Shown piece after piece: positions 20,092 through 29,700 of a stretch of DNA of 64,000 nucleotides. Position 1 is the first letter of the stretch; each line of letters opens with the position of its first letter. The stretch comes from Staphylococcus felis (GTDB taxonomy: Bacteria > Bacillota > Bacilli > Staphylococcales > Staphylococcaceae). The position numbers and the translations under genes are program-made. The stretch spans positions 620,001-684,000 of the forward strand of contig NZ_CP027770.1 of NCBI RefSeq assembly GCF_003012915.1. Direction: 5' to 3'. Below the pieces are notes generated by a model, which saw only the letters and a program-made list of their open reading frames with translations, was not told the DNA's origin and made no database searches.

Positions 20092-20864
20092 ACTGGAAAC
20101 GTGCAAAAACACTTTTTATTATTGTGTTTCTCCTCGCTAATATATGTTTAGTGTCAGTGTATATTAATAAGGTCAATAAATCACAAGTCAATGATGCTGA
20201 AAATGATAATGCAGTTAACTTTGAACAAGAGAATATTAAATTGCCTAAAAATATCCCCAACACTCAAGGTGTCAAGATGCAACTTATTACAGCACGGTCC
20301 AAAGATTTTGGCAAAGAAGCGGAAACAGATGATGATGCAGAATCAAGCGATGACGGTCATACCATCTCAAAAGAAATGGATGAAGCGGTCAACGTGAAAC
20401 AAGATCCTATCACGCACCTTAAACCATATGTCGATGATAACGTATATAAGGGATCTTCATATCAATATCATGAAACAGACAATAATGAAATTCATTATGA
20501 GCAAACGTATAAAGGTTTTCCAATTATGAATAATAATCGAGCTGATTTGAGTTTCAAAGTAGATGGTGATAACGTCAAAAGCTATACCCAGTCAGCTATG
20601 GAAGACATCCGGCCGTCTAAAGGGTCAAATAATCAACCCAGAGATGTCATTTCAGCACGTGACGCAATTGAAGCATTGTACTATAATCAATACCTTGCGA
20701 GTGGGCAAGAAGTATTGAGTATGCGATTAGGATACTATACAGTCGTTAAAGAAACGAACGTACAAGTGCTTCAAGCTAACTGGGAAATCAAAGTCAATGA
20801 TGGAAAAGAGATACACACTTACTATGTAGAAGCCGTATCATCTAATCCACAAATTACAGAATAA
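20088..20864 (+). CDS. walI: WalK-associated regulator WalI (YycI)
   Basis: Partner of WalH, membrane anchored and facing outward. Seen: GTG start in an overlap with the walH stop (GTGA), a single helix (about residues 7-24), an acidic linker rich in Asp and Ser (about 65-90), and a YycI-like C-terminal domain (about 105-255). 258 residues, close to the usual 260. Confidence 0.91.
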   Translation: MNWKRAKTLFIIVFLLANICLVSVYINKVNKSQVNDAENDNAVNFEQENIKLPKNIPNTQGVKMQLITARSKDFGKEAETDDDAESSDDGHTISKEMDEAVNVKQDPITHLKPYVDDNVYKGSSYQYHETDNNEIHYEQTYKGFPIMNNNRADLSFKVDGDNVKSYTQSAMEDIRPSKGSNNQPRDVISARDAIEALYYNQYLASGQEVLSMRLGYYTVVKETNVQVLQANWEIKVNDGKEIHTYYVEAVSSNPQITE

Positions 20865-20880
20865 TAGAAAGGGTGGTCAC

Positions 20881-21672
20881 TTGATACGAATGAGTGTACT
20901 CGCAAGTGGCAGTACAGGCAACGCGACCTATGTCGAAAGTGATAAAGGGAGCTTGTTAGTCGATGTCGGCTTAACAGGCAAAAAAATGGAAGCACTTTTC
21001 GATCAAATCGACCGAAAAATATCAGATTTAAGTGGCATACTCGTAACACATGAGCATTCCGATCACATTAAAGGTCTTGGTGTGTTAGCGAGAAAATATA
21101 AGCTGCCAATCTATGCCAATGAAAAAACATGGACACGTATTGATAAAAAAGACTCTAAAATACCAATGGAGCAAAAATTTATATTTAATCCGTATGAAAC
21201 AAAATCAATCGCAGGATTTGATATCGAATCATTCAACGTTTCACACGACGCGATAGATCCACAGTTCTACATTTTTCACAATGATTATAAAAAATTAACC
21301 ATGATTACAGATACAGGGTATGTATCGGATCGGATGAAAGGGATGATCCGCGGAAGTGACGCATTCATCTTCGAAAGTAATCACGATGTCGATATGTTGC
21401 GCATGTGTCGCTATCCATGGAAAACTAAGCAGCGTATTTTAAGTGATATGGGACATGTCTCGAATGAAGACGCTGCACATGCAATGGCTGATGTGATTAC
21501 GGGCCATACGAAGCGAATTTATCTTTCACATCTATCACAGGATAACAATATGAAAGACTTGGCGCGAATGAGTGTCGGTCAAATCTTACAAGAACATGAT
21601 ATCGATATCTTTAATGAAGTGAAATTATGTGATACGGATAAAGCAATAGCAACACCTATTTATACGTTATAG
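20881..21672 (+). CDS. walJ: WalJ (YycJ) metallo-beta-lactamase-fold hydrolase
   Basis: Cytosolic MBL-fold exonuclease-like protein encoded with the Wal genes; linked in the literature to DNA repair or replication coordination, precise role unsettled. Seen: [15 protein letters not shown], the metal motif [11 protein letters not shown] near residue 56, TDTGYV near 142, FESNHD near 160 and LSHLSQDNN near 215. TTG at 20881 is chosen because AAGGGTGG lies 5 nt upstream; the alternative ATG at 20890 is farther away. 263 residues. A terminator follows. Confidence 0.92.
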   Translation: MIRMSVLASGSTGNATYVESDKGSLLVDVGLTGKKMEALFDQIDRKISDLSGILVTHEHSDHIKGLGVLARKYKLPIYANEKTWTRIDKKDSKIPMEQKFIFNPYETKSIAGFDIESFNVSHDAIDPQFYIFHNDYKKLTMITDTGYVSDRMKGMIRGSDAFIFESNHDVDMLRMCRYPWKTKQRILSDMGHVSNEDAAHAMADVITGHTKRIYLSHLSQDNNMKDLARMSVGQILQEHDIDIFNEVKLCDTDKAIATPIYTL

Positions 21673-21677
21673 AAAAG

Positions 21678-21721
21678 AAAGACGAGAAGTAGTCTAAGGT
21701 AACTACTTTTCGTCTTTTTTT
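21678..21721 (+). terminator. Terminator of the walRKHIJ operon
   Basis: Stem AAAGACGAGAAGTAGT / AACTACTTTTCGTCTTT with a run of seven T. It lies 5 nt after the walJ stop. Confidence 0.9.
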
Positions 21722-21916
21722 ATGAAAATGACGAAACTTGATATTCTATTACAATAGTATATACATAACTGACAATTCTGACGCACTGATTTTAAGCAAT
21801 ATGTTAAAATAGAATGCATAAAACTACAATTTGGAAGATAACTTATCCCCATCAATGTGCACAAAAAAGAGAAGTTACACACAATCCACATGTTAATAAC
21901 CACATTACTCACAGAG

Positions 21917-22042
21917 TTATCCACATATTCACATACTTATACACATTATTTTGGGATAACTACTATAAAATCATTATCAAAGTTTATACATATCCAGTAT
22001 AAAGCAGATAAAACTGTTGATAACTGAATAAATTGTGGATAA
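21917..22042. other. DnaA-box cluster upstream of rlmH
   Basis: TTATCCACA at 21917-21925, TTATACACA at 21937-21945 (same strand, starts 20 nt apart) and TGTGGATAA at 22034-22042 (TTATCCACA on the other strand) all fit TTATNCACA exactly. TGTTGATAA at 22016 and CAATCCACA near 21883 are weaker relatives. The whole 350-bp gap 21722-22072 is AT-rich and has no gene. It is outside oriC, which should lie at dnaA several kb before the window. Confidence 0.7.
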
Positions 22043-22072
22043 CTTTGATTTATATGCACAACGGAGGTCAAA

Positions 22073-22552
22073 ATGAAGATTACAATCGTCGCAGTAGGAA
22101 AATTAAAAGAAAAATACTGGAAACAAGCCATTGCAGAATATGAGAAAAGACTTAGTGCTTACACTAAAATAGATATTGTGGAAGTTCCAGATGAAAAAGC
22201 ACCTGAAAATATGAGTGGAAAAGAAATAGAACAAGTCAAAGCCAAAGAAGGCGAACGAATCTTAGCTAAGATTAAACCACAATCCACAGTCATCACATTA
22301 GAAATCAAAGGCAAAATGTTAGGATCAGAAGAATTAGCCAAAGAACTCGACCAACGTATGATTCAAGGTGCCAGTGACTTTACTTTTGTCATCGGTGGCT
22401 CGAATGGGTTACACGACACCGTATTACAACGTAGCAACTTTGCATTATCATTCAGTAAAATGACTTTTCCACATCAAATGATGCGCGTTGTATTGTTAGA
22501 GCAAATCTATCGCGCATTTAAGATCAATAGAGGAGAAGCATACCATAAGTGA
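22073..22552 (+). CDS. rlmH: 23S rRNA pseudouridine-1915 N3-methyltransferase RlmH (OrfX)
   Basis: SPOUT methyltransferase acting on the 70S ribosome. Seen: N-terminal [16 protein letters not shown], the cofactor knot sequence [10 protein letters not shown] near residue 105, and the C-terminus [19 protein letters not shown]...[13 protein letters not shown]. 159 residues, exactly the staphylococcal length. GGAGG lies 6 nt before ATG. Its last codons form the insertion site for SCC elements. Confidence 0.98.
   Translation: MKITIVAVGKLKEKYWKQAIAEYEKRLSAYTKIDIVEVPDEKAPENMSGKEIEQVKAKEGERILAKIKPQSTVITLEIKGKMLGSEELAKELDQRMIQGASDFTFVIGGSNGLHDTVLQRSNFALSFSKMTFPHQMMRVVLLEQIYRAFKINRGEAYHK
22535..22552 (+). 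other. SCC attachment site attB at the 3' end of rlmH
   Basis: GAAGCATACCATAAGTGA matches the family core GAAGC(A/G)TA(T/C)CA(T/C)AA(A/G)TGA used by Ccr recombinases. I found no second copy downstream and no ccr or mec genes, so the site appears unoccupied. Confidence 0.85.
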
Positions 22553-22696
22553 GGGGTTTTAATTTATGAGAAATGCAAAGTTATTATATATTAGATTATG
22601 ATGGTCAAAGATTAATAATTGAGAAATATCATATGAAGTAAATTAATAAACACAAGCGATCAATTATTTGATATATCTTTAAAAGAGGTGAAATAT

Positions 22697-23167
22697 ATGA
22701 GTACCTATATGACAGCAAAACTATGGAGAAACATATTTTATAATATTGACAAACAGAACATTAATATTGAATTAGAGCAATGGAATGAAGAATATGAAAG
22801 TATGCATATTTTATGTGAAACAATGGGTTTTAAAAGTAGATTAGCAAAGAAAACACCTAAGAAATCAGGATATTTTGTTGCCATATGGAAGAAAGATTCA
22901 CTTAATAAAAATGCAGCATTTAATAATAATGATATAGGTGATTACCTAGTAGTTAATATTTTAGATGACAATAATAAGGGACAGTTTATTTTTCCTGTAG
23001 AGGTTTTAATTGATAAAGGTATTATTCAATCAGAAAAATCAAAAGGAAAAATGGCTTTTAGAGTCTATCCGCCATGGGAAGTAGAATTAAATAAAACTGC
23101 ATTCGCTAGTCAGAAATGGCAGACTGAACATTTTTATAAGATGAATGAATTTGATTTTGATATCTAA
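22697..23167 (+). CDS. MepB-family protein
   Basis: Soluble protein resembling MepB, the third product of the S. aureus mepRAB efflux operon, whose function is unknown. Seen: a central sequence SGYFVAIWKKD, a Phe-Pro-Val strand in GQFIFPVEVLIDKGI near residue 105, and the ending FRVYPPWEVELNKTAFASQKWQTEHF that I associate with the family. 156 residues. ATG at 22697 has AGAGGTG 6 nt upstream. It stands alone: no MepR-like regulator or MATE pump gene is adjacent. It is the only clearly intact cargo gene directly after attB. Confidence 0.7.
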   Translation: MSTYMTAKLWRNIFYNIDKQNINIELEQWNEEYESMHILCETMGFKSRLAKKTPKKSGYFVAIWKKDSLNKNAAFNNNDIGDYLVVNILDDNNKGQFIFPVEVLIDKGIIQSEKSKGKMAFRVYPPWEVELNKTAFASQKWQTEHFYKMNEFDFDI

Positions 23168-23189
23168 TATTATAGAACAGTAGCGTTTT

Positions 23190-23452
23190 AAAAATTTAAT
23201 TGCTAATGTTTCGATGTCATCAACAAGAATATTAATGAAACGACCATCTCCACTAATTAAGACATCTGATTATATTAGCATAGCATAATATCCTGATATT
23301 TCTTCAACTGCAAGGATTCATAATTAATTCATTCTCTTCATTACGAAACTTGAACATACTTCTGAATCCTAAAGTGTGATTATACCACTTCTCAGATTTT
23401 CAATATCTCTCACCAATAATTTATTAAACAACGGCATTTGATAGTATTCCAT
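23190..23452 (-). pseudogene. Decayed VOC-family (glyoxalase/bleomycin-resistance-like) gene
   Basis: On the minus strand the reading begins MEYYQMPLFNKLLVRDIENLR, changes frame to WYNHTLGFRSMFKFRNEE then LIMN, changes again to LAVEEISGYYAMLI, meets a stop, and continues SDVLISGDGRFINILVDDIE then TLAIKF. That is the layout of one VOC metalloenzyme subunit broken by at least two frameshifts and one stop. VOC proteins of this type include drug-binding resistance proteins; which one cannot be told. Confidence 0.6.
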
Positions 23453-23564
23453 GTCATAATCTTCTTATTTCTATCATGAGGTTTGACGTGACGTTAGAGC
23501 ATAGGATAGACTATTCTAAATTCAAAAAAATTTTGAAATAAAAGTAAAATATTGATAGGTTAGC

Positions 23565-23680
23565 AGTGAATGTAAAAAACACAATATTGGTTGGTAGTCC
23601 AATAGCACTTAATAGAGTGTAAGTAACCTTCCCTCCTCGGGTCCTCCATCATTCGTAATAAATTTAGAGGAGGAGCCATT
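23565..23680 (+). promoter_or_regulatory. Probable yjdF-motif riboswitch
   Basis: The leader of the yjdF pseudogene contains CACAATATTGGTTGGTAGTCC, a small hairpin GCACTTAATAGAGTGT, and GTAACCTTCCCTCCTCGGG, which I recall as hallmarks of the yjdF RNA (an azaaromatic-sensing riboswitch). The CCTCC stretch can pair with the GAGGAGG ribosome site at 23667-23673, which is how this class would block translation. Assignment rests on remembered consensus and on the yjdF reading frame immediately downstream. Confidence 0.6.
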
Positions 23681-23681
23681 T

Positions 23682-24090
23682 ATGGAAATAAAATATTTTT
23701 CATAATAGTCAATTTTATAAATCTGTTATTGCGTTTGAGAAAAATGGAAAGACTTGTTATGTAGAGTATGTATTTGGTAAGGATCCAGATAAAGAAACCT
23801 TATATTACTTTATACATCATGACTTGCTTTATTTAATTGATAATATTAGGGTAGAAGGATTCAACGCAAAAAATAATTCAAAACAGATAAATCCAAAAAG
23901 ATTGCAAAGCAAAGTAGCTAAAGAAAGAAAAATATCTCAACTTTCAACAGAGGCGCAGGATTTCTTGAGGCAAGAACATGAGGCAAATAAAAAATTTTAA
24001 AAAAAGTATCAAAGGAAAAAAGAAGCTTTTGAAGAGCGAAAGAGAATATTGAAAAGAAATAAAGCAAAACAAAAGCACAAGGGTAAATAA
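23682..24090 (+). pseudogene. Broken yjdF (DUF2992) gene
   Basis: ATG at 23682 follows a strong ribosome site and reads MEIKYF before a stop; one extra T in a T5 run shifts the frame. Removing it gives FHNSQFYKSVIAFEKNGKTC, then VEYVFGKDPDKETLYYFIHH and onward to LRQEHEANKKF, a TAA at 23998, and in the same frame the Lys-rich tail ending KHKGK and a final TAA at 24088. The order and charged tail fit YjdF proteins of unknown function. Two lesions are therefore visible: a +1 slip and a nonsense codon. Confidence 0.7.
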
Positions 24091-24326
24091 TTAATAACTC
24101 TCATCATAAAATAGTCTTGAAACTAAGTTCAGGGGTACTTTATTTATTATTGAATCAACAACAGACTTAAATGAAAATTATATAGCGGATAAATAATTTA
24201 ATATAGCACATGCAATGATTCGTGTCCTAAGTGCAACGATATCGTGAGATAATAAATGCTACCGTTTGGTAATGGTATATCATTCATAAATAATCTTAAA
24301 ATGATATTAGGAGAAGATTTACAATT

Positions 24327-24459
24327 ATGATTAATAAACAAATAAAAGTTCTGAGAAATAACCATAATTACACCCAGGAAGGTTTAGTTGAAAAGTTTAA
24401 TGTATCAAGGCAGACAATTTCAAAGTGGGAACTAGGAACTTCAGAACCAGGTTTAAAGA
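24327..24459 (+). pseudogene. 5' remnant of an XRE-family regulator gene
   Basis: ATG at 24327 after AGGAGAAG reads MINKQIKVLRNNHNYTQEGL, then VEKFNVSRQTISKWELGTSE, a normal XRE helix-turn-helix. After about 44 codons it runs out of frame into a CPBP-type sequence and stops at 24504. A deletion has removed the rest of the regulator and the 5' part of the next gene. Confidence 0.65.
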
Positions 24460-24742
24460 GGTTCTCTTGCTGGAATTATGTATGCTGTTACTGCATGGAC
24501 TTTTAATAGTGTTTGGGCTTCAATTACTTTACACATGCTGTGGAATATAAATGGATTGTTCAATATAACTAATCAGGACGATTACTGGGGAATGTATCAA
24601 TATATTTTAGATACGCATCATGTACTTCCTTACAGGTGGGGGATATGGTATTGACACTTCATTAATTTCTATAATAGGTTATCTTCTAGTAATTATAATA
24701 ATGATTCAAACTAAAAGAAATCGAAGTGAAAAAAATATATAG
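24460..24742 (+). pseudogene. 3' remnant of a CPBP-family intramembrane protease gene
   Basis: Reads GSLAGIMYAVTAWTFNSVW then ASITLHMLWNINGLFNITNQ, containing the His-bearing helix of CPBP (Abi) proteases, stops at TGA near 24654, and continues one frame over as GIDTSLISIIGYLLVIIIMI to TAG at 24740. The N-terminal half with the first catalytic motif (EExxxR) is missing. Confidence 0.65.
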
Positions 24743-25044
24743 ATGTCAATTAGATATGCTATCTTTGCTTTAATAATTTGATATCAATAAATAAAGATAA
24801 AGTAGAAAATTTGAGTAACAGACAATAAAGTTTGTTGCTCTATTTTTATGGAATAGAGCAAAATTGATATTTTTTTAAATACTGTTTATAAAATTCTTAA
24901 TAATAATTTGTTAAATAATAGAATTTAATGTCAATATCTCCTTATATTAAATCTAAGGTATGACGTGATGTTATTGGTAAACAGGTATTATAATTTTATT
25001 TAATAGTAGTTTGAATTATTTTAAACGTATACCTAATTAGGCAT

Positions 25045-25064
25045 AGTATTTCCTGGGAAATACT
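25045..25064. promoter_or_regulatory. Perfect 20-bp palindrome upstream of the XRE-membrane regulator
   Basis: AGTATTTCCTGGGAAATACT, two 9-bp arms around TG, about 100 nt before the regulator start; a second palindrome CCTAATTAGG is at 25032-25041. TATAAA follows at 25069. A likely autoregulatory operator. Confidence 0.5.
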
Positions 25065-25167
25065 GATTATAAAATGTTTTATATCACTTATTCTGTTGTA
25101 TTATAAAGATATTAGATAGCATGAAATATTTAAACGAGTTACAGTTAGTTTGAAGGAGTTGTTGAAC

Positions 25168-25740
25168 ATGGATGTAGGCAATCAAATTAAATATTACAGA
25201 AAAGAAAACAATTTATCTCAAGCAGAATTAGCAGAAAAAATATTTGTTTCTAATCAAACAATTTCAAATTGGGAGAATGAAAGAAGTTATCCAGATTTGC
25301 ATAATTTGATTGAACTTACTACTCTGTTTAACGTTTCTTTAGACCAACTTGTTAAAGGAGATGTTAAAGCAATGAGAAATGCGATTGATCACAGTAATAT
25401 GAATAGGTATGGAAATTTAATGATGCTTTTTATATTACTAAGTGCTGTATCTTTTGGCGCAGCTTTAAAGTTTAGTGATGGATGGTTTGGTTTTCTTGTA
25501 CCACTACTTTTATGGATGATTTCATTTTATTTTGCAAATAAGCTTGAGAGATTGAAGAAGAAGTATGATGTTCAAACATATAAAGAAATATTAGATTATA
25601 TGGAACATGGGAAGAAATCAAATGATAATTCAAGAAACAAAAAGAAATTTATAATCGAACAAATCATAATAGTCTCATGCTTTACAGCAGTATTTGGAAT
25701 TCTGGTGTTTATTAGTATATTTCTATTTCAGTTATTTTGA
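25168..25740 (+). CDS. XRE-family regulator with C-terminal membrane segments
   Basis: Membrane-tethered DNA-binding protein. Seen: helix-turn-helix (about residues 5-60) with AELAEKIFVSNQTISNWENER, then three hydrophobic segments (about 80-97, 103-120, 163-188) separated by a charged Lys-rich stretch. 190 residues with ATG at 25168 (AAGGAG 9 nt upstream). Regulators of this shape often sit beside CPBP proteases or small exporters; here the neighbouring XRE/CPBP pair is decayed. No partner gene is intact, so the target is unknown, apart from likely self-control through the palindrome at 25045. Confidence 0.78.
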   Translation: MDVGNQIKYYRKENNLSQAELAEKIFVSNQTISNWENERSYPDLHNLIELTTLFNVSLDQLVKGDVKAMRNAIDHSNMNRYGNLMMLFILLSAVSFGAALKFSDGWFGFLVPLLLWMISFYFANKLERLKKKYDVQTYKEILDYMEHGKKSNDNSRNKKKFIIEQIIIVSCFTAVFGILVFISIFLFQLF

Positions 25741-25839
25741 CAAATGTATTAAGAAAACTCATAGTCCTTTTACATTCGAAAATATTATAAGTTTTTATAT
25801 TATTTTTGGTTCTTTGTCAACATTGATTGGTGAGACGAT

Positions 25840-25882
25840 AACGCATTAAGCAACGCTATTTTGTTGTTTAATGCGTTTTTTT
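25840..25882 (+). terminator. Terminator before IS200 copy 2
   Basis: Stem AACGCATTAAGCAAC / GTTGTTTAATGCGTT with a run of T, ending 3 nt before the left end of the second IS200 copy. Confidence 0.8.
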
Positions 25883-25884
25883 AT

Positions 25885-26650
25885 ATTAATGACTTCAGTC
25901 AGTTGAGCACGTAAAACGTGCGAAACAATAAATCACCTGCTATGCGGGTGGGCAACAAAAGTTATACTAAAAAAATCCCTGCTTAACGTTATAATTAAGG
26001 TGTTCAAGCCAAATTAATAACGAAAGTTGGGATTTGTTATGGCTAATAAAGCCAAGAGTTTAGCACATACAAAATGGATGTGTAGATACCATATTGTATT
26101 TACTCCAAAGTATAGAAGAAAAATCATATACAATCAATACAGACCATCAATTATTAAAATTATAAAGTTATTGTGCAAATACAAAGGTGTGGAGATTATA
26201 AAAGGACATATGATGCCAGATCGTGTACATCTATTAGTGAGCATCCCACCCAAAATAAGCGTTTCAAGCTTTATGGGGTATTTAAAAGGTAAAAGCGCTT
26301 TGATGATATTTGATAGACATGCAAATTTGAAATATAAATTTGGAAATAGTCACTTTTGGACAGAAGGATATTATGTAAGTACAGTTGGATTAAATGAAGC
26401 CACAATAAAAAAATATATACAGAAGTAAGAAAAACACGATAAAGCGATTGATAAGTTGAGCGTAAGAGAATATGAAGCCCCTTTTAAGGGTTATTGAAGT
26501 TAGTCAAAAGCCTCTTTAGAGGCTAGCTAAAGAGACAATGGCATTTTGGCTTAAGTATGAAATGAAAAAGCCAGCGCCTTTAGACGCTAGCCGGTAAAGC
26601 GGGCTTATAGCCCAAGAGTAAACCACCCGTAAAACGGGTGGTTCTGATTA
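25885..26650 (+). mobile_element. IS200-type insertion sequence, copy 2, defective
   Basis: 766 bp, nearly identical to 7841-8605 and in the same orientation. The end hairpins are conserved, with the right-end loop changed from TTTT to AAAA (ACCCGTAAAACGGGT), and the leader hairpin carries a few substitutions that weaken it (CCTGCTT against AAGTTGG). It is inserted directly behind a terminator, like copy 1. Its transposase gene is broken, so it could move only if acted on by TnpA of copy 1. Confidence 0.88.
26039..26497 (+). pseudogene. tnpA: Inactivated IS200 transposase gene
   Basis: Aligned with the intact copy it has CAT to CGT in the HUH motif (PDHVHLL becomes PDRVHLL, losing a metal ligand), and CAA to TAA just after the catalytic tyrosine helix (KKYIQK then stop), removing the last 23 residues. 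Either change should abolish activity. The reading frame beyond the stop is otherwise kept to the original TGA at 26495-26497. Confidence 0.88.
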
Positions 26651-26732
26651 TTTTTTGGGGTTTATGTTCCAGTCGTTTTGTCTACGTTTTAAAAGAGAAG
26701 ATTATCTTTTATTTTATTGATACAACATCATT

Positions 26733-29700
26733 TTACTTATCTTCTTTACGACGAGATCTTACAAAGTATGATAACCCAATTGCAGCTAATAATGAACCAA
26801 TAAGTGTTGTGTTTTGAGTATTTTCACTACCTGTGGCAGGTAGTGTTTTCTCTTTATCAGCGTCAGCATCGGCATCGGCATCAGCATCAGCGTCAGCATC
26901 GGCATCAGCATCGGCGTCAGCATCGGCATCGGCGTCAGCGTCGGCGTCAGCATCGGCATCGGCGTCAGCGTCAGCATCGGCATCGGCATCTGCGTCAGCG
27001 TCGGCATCGGCATCCGCATCAGCGTCAGCGTCGGCATCGGCATCGGCGTCAGCGTCGGCATCGGCATCGGCATCAGCATCAGCGTCAGCATCGGCATCAG
27101 CATCGGCGTCAGCATCGGCATCGGCGTCAGCGTCGGCATCGGCATCGGCATCGGCGTCAGCGTCAGCATCGGCATCGGCATCGGCGTCAGCGTCGGCATC
27201 GGCATCCGCATCAGCGTCAGCGTCGGCATCGGCATCGGCGTCAGCGTCGGCATCGGCATCGGCATCAGCATCAGCGTCAGCATCGGCATCAGCATCGGCG
27301 TCAGCATCGGCATCGGCGTCAGCGTCGGCATCGGCATCGGCATCGGCGTCAGCGTCAGCATCGGCATCGGCATCGGCGTCAGCGTCGGCATCGGCATCCG
27401 CATCAGCGTCAGCGTCGGCATCGGCATCGGCGTCAGCGTCGGCATCGGCATCGGCATCAGCATCAGCGTCAGCATCGGCATCAGCATCGGCGTCAGCATC
27501 GGCATCGGCGTCAGCGTCGGCATCGGCATCGGCATCGGCGTCAGCGTCAGCATCGGCATCGGCATCGGCGTCAGCGTCGGCATCGGCATCCGCATCAGCG
27601 TCAGCGTCGGCATCGGCCTCGGCGTCAGCGTCGGCATCGGCATCGGCATCAGCATCAGCGTCAGCATCGGCATCAGCATCGGCGTCAGCATCGGCATCGG
27701 CGTCAGCGTCGGCATCGGCATCGGCATCGGCGTCAGCATCGGCATCCGCATCAGCGTCAGCATCGGCGTCAGCATCAGCGTCAGCGTCAGCGTCGGCATC
27801 GGCATCGGCGTCAGCGTCGGCATCGGCATCAGCATCAGCATCAGCATCAGCGTCAGCATCAGCATCGGCGTCAGCATCGGCGTCGGCATCCGCATCGGCG
27901 TCGGCATCAGCATCGGCGTCAGCATCCGCATCGGCATCAGAATCAGGAATTTCAGGTTGCTGTGGTAATTCTGGGTTTTCAATCCAATTTTCTTCGATAT
28001 GTGCCCTTACATAGCCAATATCATCATAACGATTAACTGCTCCTCTGAATGAAACACCATTTTCAAGGTCTTCATGTACAACCATACGTGCTCCTAAATC
28101 AATTTTATTAAAAGGAAACTTACCAATAGAACTATCTTCTATATTATGTGACATTGTAATAAGATATGCTTTATTAGGTTCAGGTAAAATTAGAGATAAA
28201 TCTCCTTTAAGATTTTTACCGTACTGAGTACCTTTGTCTATATCAATATTATTTAAATTTATTATTTCATTTGTGATATCTTCATAATCTTCGGAAATGC
28301 TACTAATGCTATTAGTATTAATGCTTTTACCATTTTCAACCTTATAGACTCTGAGTGATTTTAAAGAATCTATATCTATTTTAACTGCTGATCTTGTAAC
28401 AAGTCTTCCCTCTATATCACTTGCATAGTATTCATTGTTTTCATCCCAATCATAAGGGAAACGACTTAAATCACCATTACTAATCTGTACTGTAATTGGT
28501 TGATCTACACCATTTTTAAGTATGTTATTATACTTATTTTCTGTTTCTTTTATTCTTTTTTCGGTATTTTCAACTCTATTTGTATATAATTTAATATTTT
28601 CTTGGTCATTTTGTTTTTTATACTCTTCAAGTTTTTCTTTATCTTCAACAAGTCCTTTTCTAAGGTTTTCAATTAGACCTTTAAAATAACTTTCATTTGG
28701 ACGTATGTTCAAAGAGTCTGGATTTACTTGTAAAAAGCTTTCGACTGTTTTTTTGTCCCTGTTATAGTTTTCAAGAATCATTCTCATGCCAGCAGTATGA
28801 TGATTATACCTTTGACTATCTCCGTCCCATATTGTATCATCAAAGGTATATTGAGTGTCTTGGTACTTTACTTTAGCATTATAATTTACGATACTATTTC
28901 CAATAACATGTGATATTTTTTGCATACCATTCTCAGTAACTTTATTTCTATCTACAAAATCTTTACCATTAAAAATGATGTTAAAAGTTTTATTTTTTGG
29001 TACTGTATCTAAAAATAAGTATGTTATTTTTTTAGTTGTATTATCAAAATTAATTGCTTTTGCTACTTCTACTTCTGGATTACTTTCTAAATAAAATGAA
29101 GGTAATTGGATTTTAATATTGTTATCATAGTTACCGTTTAAATCTAATACATCAGAATACTTAAAGTTAAAATAGTCTCCTGCTCTTACATTAGAAACTG
29201 TTGCTTTAATTTGGTACTCTGAGGGTTTTAATCCTCTGTTTGATCTAAATAATTCATAATAAACTTTTTGCTTAGTTTCAAACGTTGGATCATTAGGTTC
29301 GATGCCTTTAGAGATTAAAAACTGGTTAAACATTGCTGCTTTATTCGGATTATCTTTCTCATTTTTCTCTTTATATTTTTGGAACTCCTCATAAATTTCT
29401 TTTGACTTCCCGTAATCTATGTCATCTTCAATATTATTATTAGATACATTTATAGAAGCATCATATATTTTATCATCTACGTTACCTCTAAGTTTAGTGT
29501 CACTTAATTGAGAGTCTAACAAAGCAGAGCGTAAAGAGTTATTTGAAGATGTTCTATTCGTTTTTGTTTGAGAAGATAATTCAACTTGGTTTAATTCACC
29601 AGTTTCTTCATCATCATACTCTTTTTTTGTTTTGATTACTTGTCGATTCTCATCAGTTTCAAAAACAGAACTTTCTTCTGTAGAGTCATTTGGTTTTTGC

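Noticed and set aside
7841..26650. Composite transposon bounded by the two IS200 copies
   Set aside because: The interval contains essential walRK and tRNA genes in normal order, and IS200 elements do not form classical composite transposons.
22553..26730. SCCmec or other SCC element
   Set aside because: No ccr, mec or second att core found after rlmH.
26856..27939. CRISPR array
   Set aside because: Repeats are contiguous in-frame codons without spacers; no cas genes anywhere in the window.
26786..28036. Long ORFs in other frames across the Asp-Ala stalk (Ser-Ala, Arg-His and Met-Pro rich)
   Set aside because: A hexamer repeat without stop codons opens all frames; they have no ribosome site or homology and are shadows of the surface protein.
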